Assembly: GCA_964030785.1 (NCBI GenBank) | Contig: OZ034968.1 | Span: 74,756,427-74,820,426 of the forward strand | From: Siderastrea siderea | Taxonomy: Eukaryota; Cnidaria; Anthozoa; Scleractinia; Rhizangiidae | Direction: 5' to 3' | DNA length: 64,000 nucleotides | Shown: positions 31,714 to 40,100 of the stretch, piece after piece | Layout: the number at the start of each line of letters is the position of its first letter | How positions within the stretch are numbered: position 1 is the stretch's first letter | The notes under the pieces: generated by a model | Seen by the model: the letters and a program-made list of their open reading frames with translations, nothing else | Database searches by the model: none | Told to the model about the DNA's origin: nothing | Made by a program: the position numbers and the translations under genes

Positions 31714-31841
31714 TATATCATTTGTTTACATAAAATTTCGTATTTTGTTCGGAAAAATTAGGGTTATCATATATAAAAACGCTCGCATAGCGTGTCGCAT
31801 AGCGTGTTGCCATGCGATAAAATTGTATAACATATTATCAT
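31714..31841. promoter_or_regulatory. Divergent promoter between virion cluster and ATPase
   Basis: 128 bp separating the leftward structural genes from the rightward ATPase/fibre genes. Contains TATATAAAA (about 31771-31779) and a repeated GCATAGCGTGT (about 31786-31808), with the inverse-like CCATGCG just after. The repeat could be an operator or a factor site. The function is inferred. Confidence 0.5.
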
Positions 31842-32489
31842 ATGAAGATTCAAAATTACGACATTCAAGATGATGAAAACAACGATTTTGTTCAATTAAA
31901 GAGTTTCATGCCAAACCGATGTTTCAGGATGCTTATTTGTGCTCCCTCTGGTGGTGGCAAGACTAACCTTTTGCTTGATATGATATATAGGCTTCTCTAT
32001 TTTGATAAGATATACCTTTATGCTCGCAATCTCCAACAAAGCAAATATAAGCATCTGTTGAAATCACTCGAACCAATATCAAAATCAAAAGAGGTTGGTT
32101 ATGACGTGATAGAAGCAAGTAACGATGAAATCATCCCTCTAACAGATTTGTCTGATGAAAACCAAAAATTAATCATATTTGATGACTATTTGAATACAGG
32201 TAAGAAAAATGACGAACGGATACGAGACTACTTCACCAATTCAAGAAATAAAAATTGTTGTTGTATATATTTGAGTCAAAGCTATTACGGAACCGATAAA
32301 ACAATAAGACTGAATAGTTCACATTTTTGTGTTTTTGATTTTCCTTCTATAAACGAGCAATCGATGATTTGCCGAGAACTGAACATAAATAAATCAGATT
32401 ATCAGAAAGCTACTAAGGATCCATATAGTTTTTTGTATGTTGATAAGGTCAAAAAAAAGGTAGCCCGAAATTTCGACGAAAAAATCTAA
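31842..32489 (+). CDS. ATP: Outer genome-packaging ATPase
   Basis: A 215-aa FtsK/HerA-superfamily packaging ATPase. Walker A APSGGGKT is at residues 34-41 and Walker B LIIFDDY at about 112-118. It is followed by RDYFTNSRNKNCCCIYLSQSYYG, the sensor/arginine-finger region of Polinton and virophage ATPases. Size is normal for the family. It opens the rightward operon-like series; 11 bp separate it from the fibre gene, whose TCTAA-type motif overlaps its stop codon. Confidence 0.9.
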   Translation: MKIQNYDIQDDENNDFVQLKSFMPNRCFRMLICAPSGGGKTNLLLDMIYRLLYFDKIYLYARNLQQSKYKHLLKSLEPISKSKEVGYDVIEASNDEIIPLTDLSDENQKLIIFDDYLNTGKKNDERIRDYFTNSRNKNCCCIYLSQSYYGTDKTIRLNSSHFCVFDFPSINEQSMICRELNINKSDYQKATKDPYSFLYVDKVKKKVARNFDEKI

Positions 32490-32500
32490 ACTAATATTAT
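32485..32500 (+). promoter_or_regulatory. Late-type promoter motif (fibre gene)
   Basis: TCTAAACTAATATTAT ends at the base before the fibre ATG and overlaps the ATPase stop. It is the plus-strand member of the TCTAA set. Confidence 0.58.
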
Positions 32501-32754
32501 ATGAGTTATACAAACGGTATCCTTAATCATGATGATTCTCAAGGACTAGGTAAGATAGGTTCAAGAGGTTTACCTGGTATTGGATTTAAATTAGATTCAA
32601 ATAATGATTATGATATGCAAAACAAAAAACTGGTTAATGTAAAACAGGGAACTAATAATAACGACGTTGTTACTAAACAATATATTGATTCTGAAATAGC
32701 TAAGATTCCCATTATTGATGCATCTAAATTTGTCGCAATATCTGGTGATACGAT
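32501..32754 (+). pseudogene. Fibre-like gene, 5' part, split by the inner element
   Basis: The first 84 or so codons of a fibre-like attachment protein: a short collagen-like stretch (GSRGLPGIGF), then one repeat of the phage-tail-fibre type (NDYDMQNKKLVNVKQ...NNDVVTKQYID). At 32749-32754 lies TACGAT, after which the inner element begins and translation runs into its TIR, ending about 15 codons later. The 3' part resumes at 54789 in the same register, so the break is a simple insertion without loss. Presumed role in host-cell binding, from family knowledge. Confidence 0.82.
32749..32754. repeat. Left target-site duplication of inner element (TACGAT)
   Basis: TACGAT abuts the AGTAGTACATTGCGC terminus and is repeated at 54789-54794 after the inverted terminus. 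It is a second 6-bp Polinton-type duplication and lies in coding sequence of the fibre gene. Confidence 0.92.
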
Positions 32755-33085
32755 AGTAGTACATTGCGCTCGTATGGGCGGTAATGCTGGCTTCTGATTG
32801 GTCGAGAGCGATCACGTGACCAGAGGAACTTCCGGTGGGGGAAACCGCTGACCAGTGGGAAAAAAAAGGATCGCGGGCTCATACAACCGGAAGTCACGTG
32901 TTTTGAGATGGGAAACCGCTGCCCAGTTGGAAAAAAGGATCGTGGGCTCATGCCCACCGGAAGTCACGTGATTTGGAATGGGAAACCGCTGAGCAATGTG
33001 AAAAAGGGATGGTGGGCTCAAGGGGAAGTAAAACCGCTGAGAAAACGCAGGCTCCAAGTCCAAAGTCCAATTGTGGGAACGGGGG
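32755..33085 (+). repeat. Left TIR of inner element
   Basis: Matches about 54457-54788 inverted. The first 210 or so bases look identical, then about 85 bases are divergent, then identity resumes. It contains four imperfect direct units starting GGAAACCGCTG at about 32840, 32911, 32981 and 33031. Three of the units carry GGAAGTCACGTG or GGATCGNGGGCTCA segments, including the E-box-like CACGTG. Confidence 0.88.
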
Positions 33086-33129
33086 TGGTCCTTTGGAGTG
33101 AAAAGCACACAAAATGAATAAATCATGTT

Positions 33130-33135
33130 TTTATT
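33130..33135 (-). terminator. Polyadenylation signal for leftward inner genes
   Basis: AATAAA on the minus strand (TTTATT on plus), about 40 bp past the stop of the small ORF at 33175 that follows PolB. Confidence 0.5.
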
Positions 33136-33174
33136 GATTTGTTTTACAATAACTGTGGTATTCCTTTGAGTTCC

Positions 33175-33390
33175 TTAATGTTCAATAGAGGGTTCCCACC
33201 ATTGTTTTTGACATCGAGTTATTCTTCGCCATTGGTTGTTGTCACGGATCCATTGTTGTAATTGACGTCGAGGATTTCTGTTCAAAGGTACGGCAAAGGA
33301 ACTGTAGAATGGGGGTGGTGGTGGTGGCGCCAAATGTTCTCGATCACAGTGATCACAATCGACGATTTTGTTGGGGCTTTCACTGGTAGC
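33175..33390 (-). CDS. Small Pro/Trp-rich protein overlapping PolB stop
   Basis: A 71-aa ORF, MATSESPNKIVDCDHCDREH onward, then a run of six prolines and a Trp-containing C-terminus (RRITRCQKQWWEP). Its ATG overlaps the last codons of PolB, a common arrangement in compact viral genomes. CDHC could be half of a zinc site. No family recognised; coding status is inferred from position, the poly-A signal and the intact frame. Confidence 0.45.
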   Translation of the reverse strand, partial: ATSESPNKIVDCDHCDREHLAPPPPPPFYSSFAVPLNRNPRRQLQQWIRDNNQWRRITRCQKQWWEPSIEH

Positions 33391-36300
33391 CATAGGGGTA
33401 GGTCTTGAAGGTGTTGGGATCAATGACTCGTTTGTCATAGACTAACTTGTACCATTTATGTTTGGGTTCAGTCAGCAAGGTGTAATTGGCTGGATTGCGA
33501 ACAATTTGGTGGGAGTTGATTACCTGGATTTCCCTTGGTTTTGGAAGGGGTTTCTGGATTTCGTCCTTGACGTTCTGACGCATGATGTCAAAATTCAACT
33601 GGGTGTGTCCTTCGCTGTTGAGTCGGAAGCCTCTGACCTTGCATTCCACGTTTCCTTTATTCGTAGTATACCCATAGTTCTTGGGTCCTCCACTGACAAA
33701 TTCTTGAATGTATTCATCCTTAGCTAATTCGGAGGCGAAGTCCCCAAGATAGGAACCCAAGACAGGTTGGAATTGAGTGGGTGTTTCCTCCAGGTAGATG
33801 ACGGAGTCGGTGTCAAAGTAGAGGACTCTTTCCCCTAAGGCTTGGAGGGTGTCATACAATTTAAGGCGGGCGTGGCAGGTAGTGAAGCAGGCCACAAAAA
33901 TGTTGAGGTTGGGTGAGCCGCGGATGTCCTCTTTTTGTTTCTGGTAGTGGATCTCCACCATGTCATGGTTAATGACGGCAACGTGACGTACGTCTAACGC
34001 ATCACTATCCAAGAAACAGTGGAAGGCATGGGGGTCATCGAAGGCTTGAATTTGGGTTTTGTTGAGGCGTTGTCCAAACTTACCCCACATGGAGTTGAGC
34101 ATGAGCTTAGCTAGGGTACGCAGGCCCGGGTTCTTCTTGATGTTGTTGTATTCTAACTGGATGCCTTCATGCAGGAAGTATTGTTCGATGTAACGTTGCT
34201 TTTCTTCTTCTGTCGTGACATCCTCAGGCCACCCACTAGCTTCTTGTTTGATTTTCAACCAGGTGTTAACATAATCGGCGAAGAGGCCCTCACAGGTCTC
34301 TTCAAAATGCCAAGCTTCGTAGATGTATTGGACTTGGTACCCGAACTCCACGGCTTTATACAACTCTGGGGTGCACCAGGTACTGGTGAGGGCTCGTTGT
34401 TCGTCAGTGTGAGGACAATGATAAGATCTGTCCAAAAGAGGTTTGTCCATTTCTTCTTCCACACAACGGGCACAGAGTGGAAAGAGCAGTTTGTTGTCAT
34501 GACGGTAAGGCAGCACGGGATGGTACAATTCACGGGGAGGCAGGACTTTGCATAGAATGAGCCCAAAGTACTGGTGTATGTCCGTGTGACCCGGGGTGAA
34601 GATGATTTTCGGATGCCCTTTGGGGTACACAGACTTCTTGTTGACCCACGGGTACAAGGAGGTGACATCGATGTAGTGAATTTTTTGGCCAGGGGTGATA
34701 TGATGGTACAGTTTGATGGCATTGGTGCGACCTCCACAGAAAGCATCCCGAGGTTCAAGAGGTTGGATAAAGTTGAGTTCCCGGACGAAGGAGTCGATCT
34801 CTGGGTGGGTGTCTCGGAGGTGGTCCCATTGACATCCCCACATTTGAATGACATTGTACCCTTGGTCGGTAAGCTTTTGGACTTTGTTTTGGGTGACGTC
34901 ATAGAGGTCATGCATCGTCCGATCATAGTTGCGGGGATGTTTTTCGTGGCGATGGGGATAACAGGTAGGGCATCCGTGGGTGAAACAGCCTTGAAATTCG
35001 TAGACGGTGTGGGTGTCGGGGCAATAACCATCCACATGGATGTTGGTCCCGGGGATCTTATACTCGCCTTCATTTCGGACATGTTGAATGTACTGAGGCT
35101 TTGGATTGGCACTGGCCAGTAGATCGTTGGGGTTGAGATCTTGGAGGGCGCGTTGACGTAGTTGGTGATCGCACCAGGTTAACCAGTGAAGGGCTGGGAG
35201 GGACTGGTTGATGTTGTTAGTTCTCCACCCGTTCTGACCGGCGGGTTCGCTGGCAATACTGTTGGGGATCATCCGGTTCATACGTAAATCTCGATTACAA
35301 GCGGAGGCAATGGTGACGTGATCGAAGGGATTGAAGCCTGTTAAGTCTTCAAACATGCGTTTGAAAGTCAGACATCCTTGTTTGAGGAGTCGTACATCGG
35401 AACTGCAATAGGCCAATAACTCTTGTTGAAAATGAAACACCACCCCCTGGTCGCGTTGTTGTTGATGCCAGGTTTCAAAGGCTTGTCTTCCTTCGAGTGT
35501 CATGCTCTCAGGCATGTAGTAATCGCGTGAGGGGAGGATGCCCACGTAGTTTTGATACTCATCACCGGGTATGTTGAACTTGTGGGGGAAATAGCCTTTG
35601 CAGAGTTCTGTCAAACCAAAGGTTTTGGGAAACGCGGAGAGGGGCATCTGGAAGAAACTCATGGAATCAATGAACCGGATGCGGTCATGTTTGATCTCTA
35701 AGAGTTTACATCCGTTGCGGAGTTGTTGGACGATGCGGTTCTCCCCATAGTATTCTTGGATGATAAAGTACCCATCGTACCCTTGAAAATTATGAGCGAT
35801 GACGTTGACTTGACGGGTATCGTGGAGAGTCAAGGCATCCAACCATTCCAGAAAGTCACGGATACAAGTGGAACCTGGGAAAGGCTTGGGTTCATCGTTG
35901 TCTTCGGTTTCGGCCACGACGAGATTGGCAATGTGTTTTCCGTGGGGTTGCATGGCTTCGATATCAAAGAAGACGTGTAAGGGAGGCAGGTCTTGCTCGT
36001 CCTCGTCCTCGGAGGAGGCAGGGGGTTCCGCGGCGGCGGCACCTCGTTTGGCGCGAGGACCTTTTTGACGGGTCCTCTTTCTCTTCTTTTGGTCTTGAGG
36101 TTTGGGGGCTCTTTGTATAAAACAACGGTGTTTGTCGGCGTCGACGTACTGATGACAAGACGGGCAATCCACGTGCCAACAAAGGTGACGTTGAATGCGG
36201 GACAAGCCCACATTTTGTTGATAGCATTCATCGCATCGGTGTCGTTGAGAGCACACGGAGGTCTGGAGGCCCGTGACGGGTTTGCCCGCATGGGTCTTGC

Positions 36301-37558
36301 TGGAATGGGCTTCGTAACACGTGGGTCCAAAAAAGTCCCGATGACACGAGTCGCAACGTTGAGTGGCTTTCAGGTGCCTGGGGTAAGCATTTTGAAAGTC
36401 TGGACAATCTTTCTGGCGACAGGCTCCACACACCTTGGTCTTGGTGCATCGATGCATCCCCTCATGGTCATAGGGTTTCCAACAATCCGCACACACATAA
36501 CTGGACCCAAAAAATCCCGGCAATTTGGTGATGACATCATAATGGTCTTGGTTGTGCAACAGGATCAGTTGTTTGTCAGAAAGGGGTCCAAACGCCGTGA
36601 TGTGGAATGATCGCTGTGCATCCACCAGGATGATCTGGTAACCGGTGAGGGAGGGGGCTTGACTGAATTGGGTCAAGGCATCATAGCTGCAAGGACCGAG
36701 GGGTACCTGGGCTTCATTCTGGAGGTCCCAAGCGAGACGTCTCTGCAGTGGGCCCTCTCCCTTCCGAATGGCTTTCTCTTTTGGGTGTTGGTCCACGCGA
36801 GCTTTGGCGACCACGAGGGCTCTGGCACAACAGAGTTGATCGTCGTTGATAATCCGGATGACCGACCGTTTGTTGGCCGTTAACATGGTCATGGTAGGAT
36901 GGCCTGGTTTCCCACGACGGGGTCTGCCGGTACCTTGAGGAGCATGATGAACTTGAGTGATGGAGACTTGAAAGGAATCGTCCATTTCAAATTGTTCGTT
37001 GCTGTTGAGGGCTTGGGCTAAACGTTGAAACAGCGCTTCCACCCGTTCTGTGTCTCGACGCCATTCACCGGCACGTAATCCCCACCCCTGAAAATTATTG
37101 TGCAAGCGATCGGATGCTATGGTAAAGTAGAGTCGATCTTGATCGTGGAGGTCGGGGGTGGTGGTTAACACTTGATCGACGGCTCGACGTAATCCATCTT
37201 GCAGAGCTTGGGTTATATTTTGACCTGGCATCAAGTTCCCCCTTTGGCGTAACTGGGTCTTGAAATGACGTTCTTGTACCCCCATGCGATCACTCTTCCG
37301 ATTCACAAAAGGTTCTAAGTCAAATTGGAAGGTAACGTGTTCAGAGGGATCCAATCCACCCCCACTTTGTTCCCATTGGTTCAAGGCCTCTTCACAAATG
37401 TCGTCGTCACTGTCCGGCATCTCTTCGGTAGAAATCAAAGGCCCCACACAGGAATTGGTGTCGTCGTCGTCCGAATCAGTTAAACCGAGCATGGCTAAAA
37501 CCTCATGGTGGGCGAGGCCACTTGGCCCCGCCACATTGTCCTTGTCTTGTGAGGACAT
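33380..37558 (-). CDS. POLB: Inner protein-primed PolB with Vsr-like nuclease insert
   Basis: A 1392-aa protein-primed family B polymerase. ExoI FFDIEA (about 530-535), ExoII AHNFQGYDGYF (588-598), ExoIII YCSSD (717-721), polymerase A YIDVTSLYP (about 963-971), B KLMLNSMWGKFGQ (1151-1163), C FDTDS (1248-1252). An N-terminal Cys/His-rich region (about 355-480, many CxxC pairs) probably binds zinc. Between Exo and Pol modules (about 842-915) lies YEFQGCFTHGCPTCYP and GYNVIQMWGCQWDHL, a restriction-endonuclease/Vsr-like insert known in one group of animal Polinton polymerases. It is only distantly similar to the outer PolB. Intact. Confidence 0.95.
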   Translation of the reverse strand: MSSQDKDNVAGPSGLAHHEVLAMLGLTDSDDDDTNSCVGPLISTEEMPDSDDDICEEALNQWEQSGGGLDPSEHVTFQFDLEPFVNRKSDRMGVQERHFKTQLRQRGNLMPGQNITQALQDGLRRAVDQVLTTTPDLHDQDRLYFTIASDRLHNNFQGWGLRAGEWRRDTERVEALFQRLAQALNSNEQFEMDDSFQVSITQVHHAPQGTGRPRRGKPGHPTMTMLTANKRSVIRIINDDQLCCARALVVAKARVDQHPKEKAIRKGEGPLQRRLAWDLQNEAQVPLGPCSYDALTQFSQAPSLTGYQIILVDAQRSFHITAFGPLSDKQLILLHNQDHYDVITKLPGFFGSSYVCADCWKPYDHEGMHRCTKTKVCGACRQKDCPDFQNAYPRHLKATQRCDSCHRDFFGPTCYEAHSSKTHAGKPVTGLQTSVCSQRHRCDECYQQNVGLSRIQRHLCWHVDCPSCHQYVDADKHRCFIQRAPKPQDQKKRKRTRQKGPRAKRGAAAAEPPASSEDEDEQDLPPLHVFFDIEAMQPHGKHIANLVVAETEDNDEPKPFPGSTCIRDFLEWLDALTLHDTRQVNVIAHNFQGYDGYFIIQEYYGENRIVQQLRNGCKLLEIKHDRIRFIDSMSFFQMPLSAFPKTFGLTELCKGYFPHKFNIPGDEYQNYVGILPSRDYYMPESMTLEGRQAFETWHQQQRDQGVVFHFQQELLAYCSSDVRLLKQGCLTFKRMFEDLTGFNPFDHVTIASACNRDLRMNRMIPNSIASEPAGQNGWRTNNINQSLPALHWLTWCDHQLRQRALQDLNPNDLLASANPKPQYIQHVRNEGEYKIPGTNIHVDGYCPDTHTVYEFQGCFTHGCPTCYPHRHEKHPRNYDRTMHDLYDVTQNKVQKLTDQGYNVIQMWGCQWDHLRDTHPEIDSFVRELNFIQPLEPRDAFCGGRTNAIKLYHHITPGQKIHYIDVTSLYPWVNKKSVYPKGHPKIIFTPGHTDIHQYFGLILCKVLPPRELYHPVLPYRHDNKLLFPLCARCVEEEMDKPLLDRSYHCPHTDEQRALTSTWCTPELYKAVEFGYQVQYIYEAWHFEETCEGLFADYVNTWLKIKQEASGWPEDVTTEEEKQRYIEQYFLHEGIQLEYNNIKKNPGLRTLAKLMLNSMWGKFGQRLNKTQIQAFDDPHAFHCFLDSDALDVRHVAVINHDMVEIHYQKQKEDIRGSPNLNIFVACFTTCHARLKLYDTLQALGERVLYFDTDSVIYLEETPTQFQPVLGSYLGDFASELAKDEYIQEFVSGGPKNYGYTTNKGNVECKVRGFRLNSEGHTQLNFDIMRQNVKDEIQKPLPKPREIQVINSHQIVRNPANYTLLTEPKHKWYKLVYDKRVIDPNTFKTYPYGYQ

Positions 37559-37796
37559 GATCAGATGAAGTCACTGGAGATCGGGGCTCTGTTTTTATAG
37601 AGAACCAAAATGTCACGTGGGAGGGGAAGGAGCCAATCACTAAACAGGGTGCCCCGTAGAGAGGGGGTGCCCTAGGGAGGGGTGGGACGGGGTGGGGGGA
37701 CCCCCCTCCCCCCTCTCTAGTTAGGGTCCCTGGTGCATCACGGGAACGAATGAGAGACTATAAAACAGATCGATCCTCGGATTGGAACATCTCAAC
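37559..37796. promoter_or_regulatory. Divergent promoter of inner PolB and rightward early genes
   Basis: 238 bp. On the minus strand TATAAAAA at 37592-37599 lies 34 bp from the PolB ATG. On the plus strand TATAAAA at 37759-37765 lies about 32 bp from the ATG at 37797. The middle is G/C-rich with GGGGTGCCC-type and CACGTG-containing stretches. Read as back-to-back RNA polymerase II core promoters. Confidence 0.65.
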
Positions 37797-38210
37797 ATGG
37801 ACTCTTGCCATGAGAAGCTGCTCGAAGCATTTGAAGAATTTGAAGTAGATTTGGAAGTGGAGGAGGTTTTAGAGAAAGTGAAGCAGGAGTTGTTGCTGAA
37901 GGACGAAGGCTTTAGTGAGTTTGCAGAAACTTTGAAGCAGTTGGAGCCGGAAAAAGTGGAAGCCCAGAGACATCGGGCAGAACAGGCGGCTCCTTTTCAC
38001 CCACTGTGCTACCCTCAATTAACGTGTGAGTGGTTTGTGGAGGGGCTCGACTATTGCTGTCCCTATTGGAGGTACCAATTCAAGCGCCCCCTCACCCCGC
38101 CACCAGCACCCCCGCCATCGCCCAATGCCTGCCGGAAACGAGGGCCTCCGCCGCAGCAACCGACGACGACGACGACGACGCACGACGTACCGACCAAACA
38201 ACGACGATGA
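37797..38210 (+). CDS. Acidic N-terminus, Cys- and Pro-rich early protein
   Basis: A 137-aa ORF from ATG 37797 (the upstream in-frame TTG is not used as start). The first 55 residues are an acidic amphipathic helix (EEFEVDLEVEEVLEKVKQEL). Residues about 75-95 are Cys/Trp-rich (CYPQLTCEWFVEG, YCCPYWRY), and the rest is Pro/Thr-rich and basic. It overlaps the next gene (from 38125) in another frame. Unrecognised; the layout could suit a transcriptional co-regulator, by inference only. Good TATA box upstream. Confidence 0.55.
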   Translation: MDSCHEKLLEAFEEFEVDLEVEEVLEKVKQELLLKDEGFSEFAETLKQLEPEKVEAQRHRAEQAAPFHPLCYPQLTCEWFVEGLDYCCPYWRYQFKRPLTPPPAPPPSPNACRKRGPPPQQPTTTTTTHDVPTKQRR

Positions 38211-38257
38211 CTCTGACCCAGACGACTTGAACGACGAGGACTATGTTCCCGACCCGA

Positions 38258-38289
<32 letters not shown>

Positions 38290-39366
38290 TATGACCCGAA
38301 CGACGACGACGAAACGACAGAGTTACTGACGAAAGACGAACGACGACGGAGACGGAACGCCATCAAAAAAGCCCGGTACAATACCCGCTACCCAGAGAAA
38401 GCCCGAGCGAGGAATATTGTGAAAAAAGCCAACTACCGACGCAAGTACCCAGAGAAAGTGCGTGCTGCCAAAAAACGATACCGAGAACAATATCCGGATC
38501 GAGTGCGGGAGTCCCACAGGTGTTATGAGGAGACGCATAAGGAGCACCGGCGTGCCGTCAAAAAAAAATGGGCCCAAAAGAACCGAGCACGTTGTGCCGA
38601 ATACGACCGAAAGTATAGAGAGAAACATCGGGAACGTTTGAGAGCCCAAGCGCGTGAATATCGTCAAAAGAATCGTGTACGAATATTGGCGTACAAAAGG
38701 ATGTACAATAAAAGGGCCAAAGCCCGGGCGGCTCGTCGGGCCTATCGTGCTGCGAACCAGGAGAAACTGCTTGCGCAAAGAAGAGAGTACTACTGGGCGA
38801 ACCGCGAGAGGTTCTTGGGGCTCGCTAGAAGGTACTACCAAAACAAAAGGAAGCAGGTGCCTCGCCCCAAAACACTGCGGGTGGTATTGACTAATTGTAG
38901 GACGCAACCTTCTCTGGAAACGTATTTGAATGACTTTTGTACCTCCTTACCTTCTGTAGAGAGACAGAAAACGGAAGAGAAAATCAAAGCCTTAGGACCC
39001 TTGAAAGTAACCATTCCCTTGGAGGACTTTAAGAAATCGACGCCTAAAATGCCTGAGAACTTTTCTTTTTGTGAATCATTTCTAGATTCTTATACTCTCA
39101 CGGATATGGATTCGGGGGGTGTGCAAGTCATGGACCCCCCTGACTTGGGCCCCCCTGACTTGGGTCCCCCTGACTTGGGCCCCTCTGACTTGGAGGACTT
39201 TTCGTCTTTGTTGCAGAACATAACGCCTGACGAGTGGACCGAGTTATTGAAGGATGTGGAGGACTCTTGTTCCTTTGATCTGGAGGCATTGGTGCCCCCT
39301 GAAGACCTCGTTCATGACATGTCCCCCGACGAGGGGGTGGATTTAATGTATGATTTAGTAACGTAA
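38125..39366 (+). CDS. Arg-rich repeat protein with poly-Asp and PPDLG repeats
   Basis: 413 aa from ATG 38125. Order: basic leader with SNRRRRRRRTTY, an acidic block (a run of ten Asp), then about eleven 14-residue repeats of the pattern Y-x-x-K-Y-P-E-K-V-R-A-x-x-K. A Ser/Thr-rich linker and four PPDLG repeats encoded by a CCCCCCTGACTTGGG-type DNA repeat follow, then an acidic tail (ITPDEWTELLKDVED). Such repeats are found in uncharacterised eukaryotic and viral nucleic-acid-binding proteins. An acidic tail after a basic array could suit a transcription factor. No named family assigned. Overlaps the preceding ORF. Confidence 0.6.
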
Positions 39367-39373
39367 AAACATT

Positions 39374-39545
39374 TTCGTCTCAGTATTTGGCAGAACATTT
39401 CGTCTCAGTATTTGGCAGAACATTCGTCTCAGTATTTGGCAGAACATTCGTCTCAGTATTTGGCAGAACATTCGTCTCAGTATTTGGCAGAACATTCGTC
39501 TCAGTATTTGGAAGAACATCCGTCTCAGTATTTTGGACAGAACAA
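39374..39545 (+). repeat. 24-bp tandem repeat after the rightward genes
   Basis: Seven copies of TCGTCTCAGTATTTGGCAGAACAT, the last two slightly diverged. It starts 8 bp after the stop at 39366, in the gap between convergent gene blocks. It encodes an open but repetitive frame on both strands that I do not take as a gene. Confidence 0.9.
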
Positions 39546-39737
39546 TGAACTTGACAACTCATCAATCAAAATGACACAAGTGACATTGTTTTTTATTTTT
39601 TATCAGGAGTGTCTACACCACAATGGGTTTTGTCTCGCAAATCCTGCTTGAGACTCAACACGAACTACAGAAGACTACCGAACTGCCGAATAACAATGTG
39701 ACATTTTCATTTTTGACTCAACATGTTAATTAAATGT
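39546..39737. terminator. Convergent 3' ends of rightward and leftward blocks
   Basis: AT-rich gap with TTTTTTATTTTTTAT near 39588-39602, which supplies AATAAA-like signals for the leftward transcripts. No gene seen. Confidence 0.35.
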
Positions 39738-40097
39738 TTACAATTTTAAACGTTTCTTGGCTTGCATGATTTTCTTGACCACCCGTTCCGTCTTGTTTTT
39801 CTTGCCGGGTAATCGATCAATGGCTTGGATCATCTTGGTATCGGCTTTCCATTTATCTTGCAAATTCTTGGCACGGCTGTAATCAATGTCGTGTTGCTTA
39901 GCAATCTGGTCCAAGCGATTGATCCCGGGATCTCCCCGTTTCAGACGTTTAGCCAAATGGGTGCCAGGTCCCATGTACTGATAACCGGGCCAATGAAATT
40001 CCTTCCCCGTTTTCGCAATCCATTTTTGCACATCCAAGGCCCCTCCTCGTTGGGGGCGTTTTCGTTTGATACCCCTTCTCCTCCTCTGGGTGGGCAT
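39738..40097 (-). CDS. Inner phospholipase A2-like virion protein
   Basis: 119 aa. The basic leader ends in PQRGGALDV, a probable protease maturation site. It is followed by PGYQYMGPGTHLAKRL (Ca-loop-like, about 37-52) and RLDQIAKQHDIDYSRAKN with the catalytic HD at 69-70. This is the parvovirus VP1-type PLA2 pattern, with GPG intact. The C-terminus is Lys-rich. It is homologous in domain, not in architecture, to the outer gene at 26039, and is likely used for endosomal membrane passage of the virion (family knowledge). Confidence 0.78.
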   Translation of the reverse strand: MPTQRRRRGIKRKRPQRGGALDVQKWIAKTGKEFHWPGYQYMGPGTHLAKRLKRGDPGINRLDQIAKQHDIDYSRAKNLQDKWKADTKMIQAIDRLPGKKNKTERVVKKIMQAKKRLKL

Positions 40098-40100
40098 GTT

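Noticed and set aside
34574..36610. Several plus-strand ORFs of 128-205 aa opposite the inner PolB
   Set aside because: PolB motifs are continuous on the minus strand. The plus-strand frames have skewed composition and no domain features.
38323..38907. 194-aa minus-strand ORF opposite the Arg-rich repeat gene
   Set aside because: It arises from the antisense of the basic repeats, with no start context or domain pattern.
39374..39545. Possible CRISPR array
   Set aside because: Units are contiguous with no unique spacers. The same applies to the 13-bp array at 19696-19824.
39380..39565. 61-aa and 79-aa repeat ORFs over the 24-bp array
   Set aside because: A 24-bp period is a multiple of three, so open repetitive frames are automatic. 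No flanking unique coding sequence.
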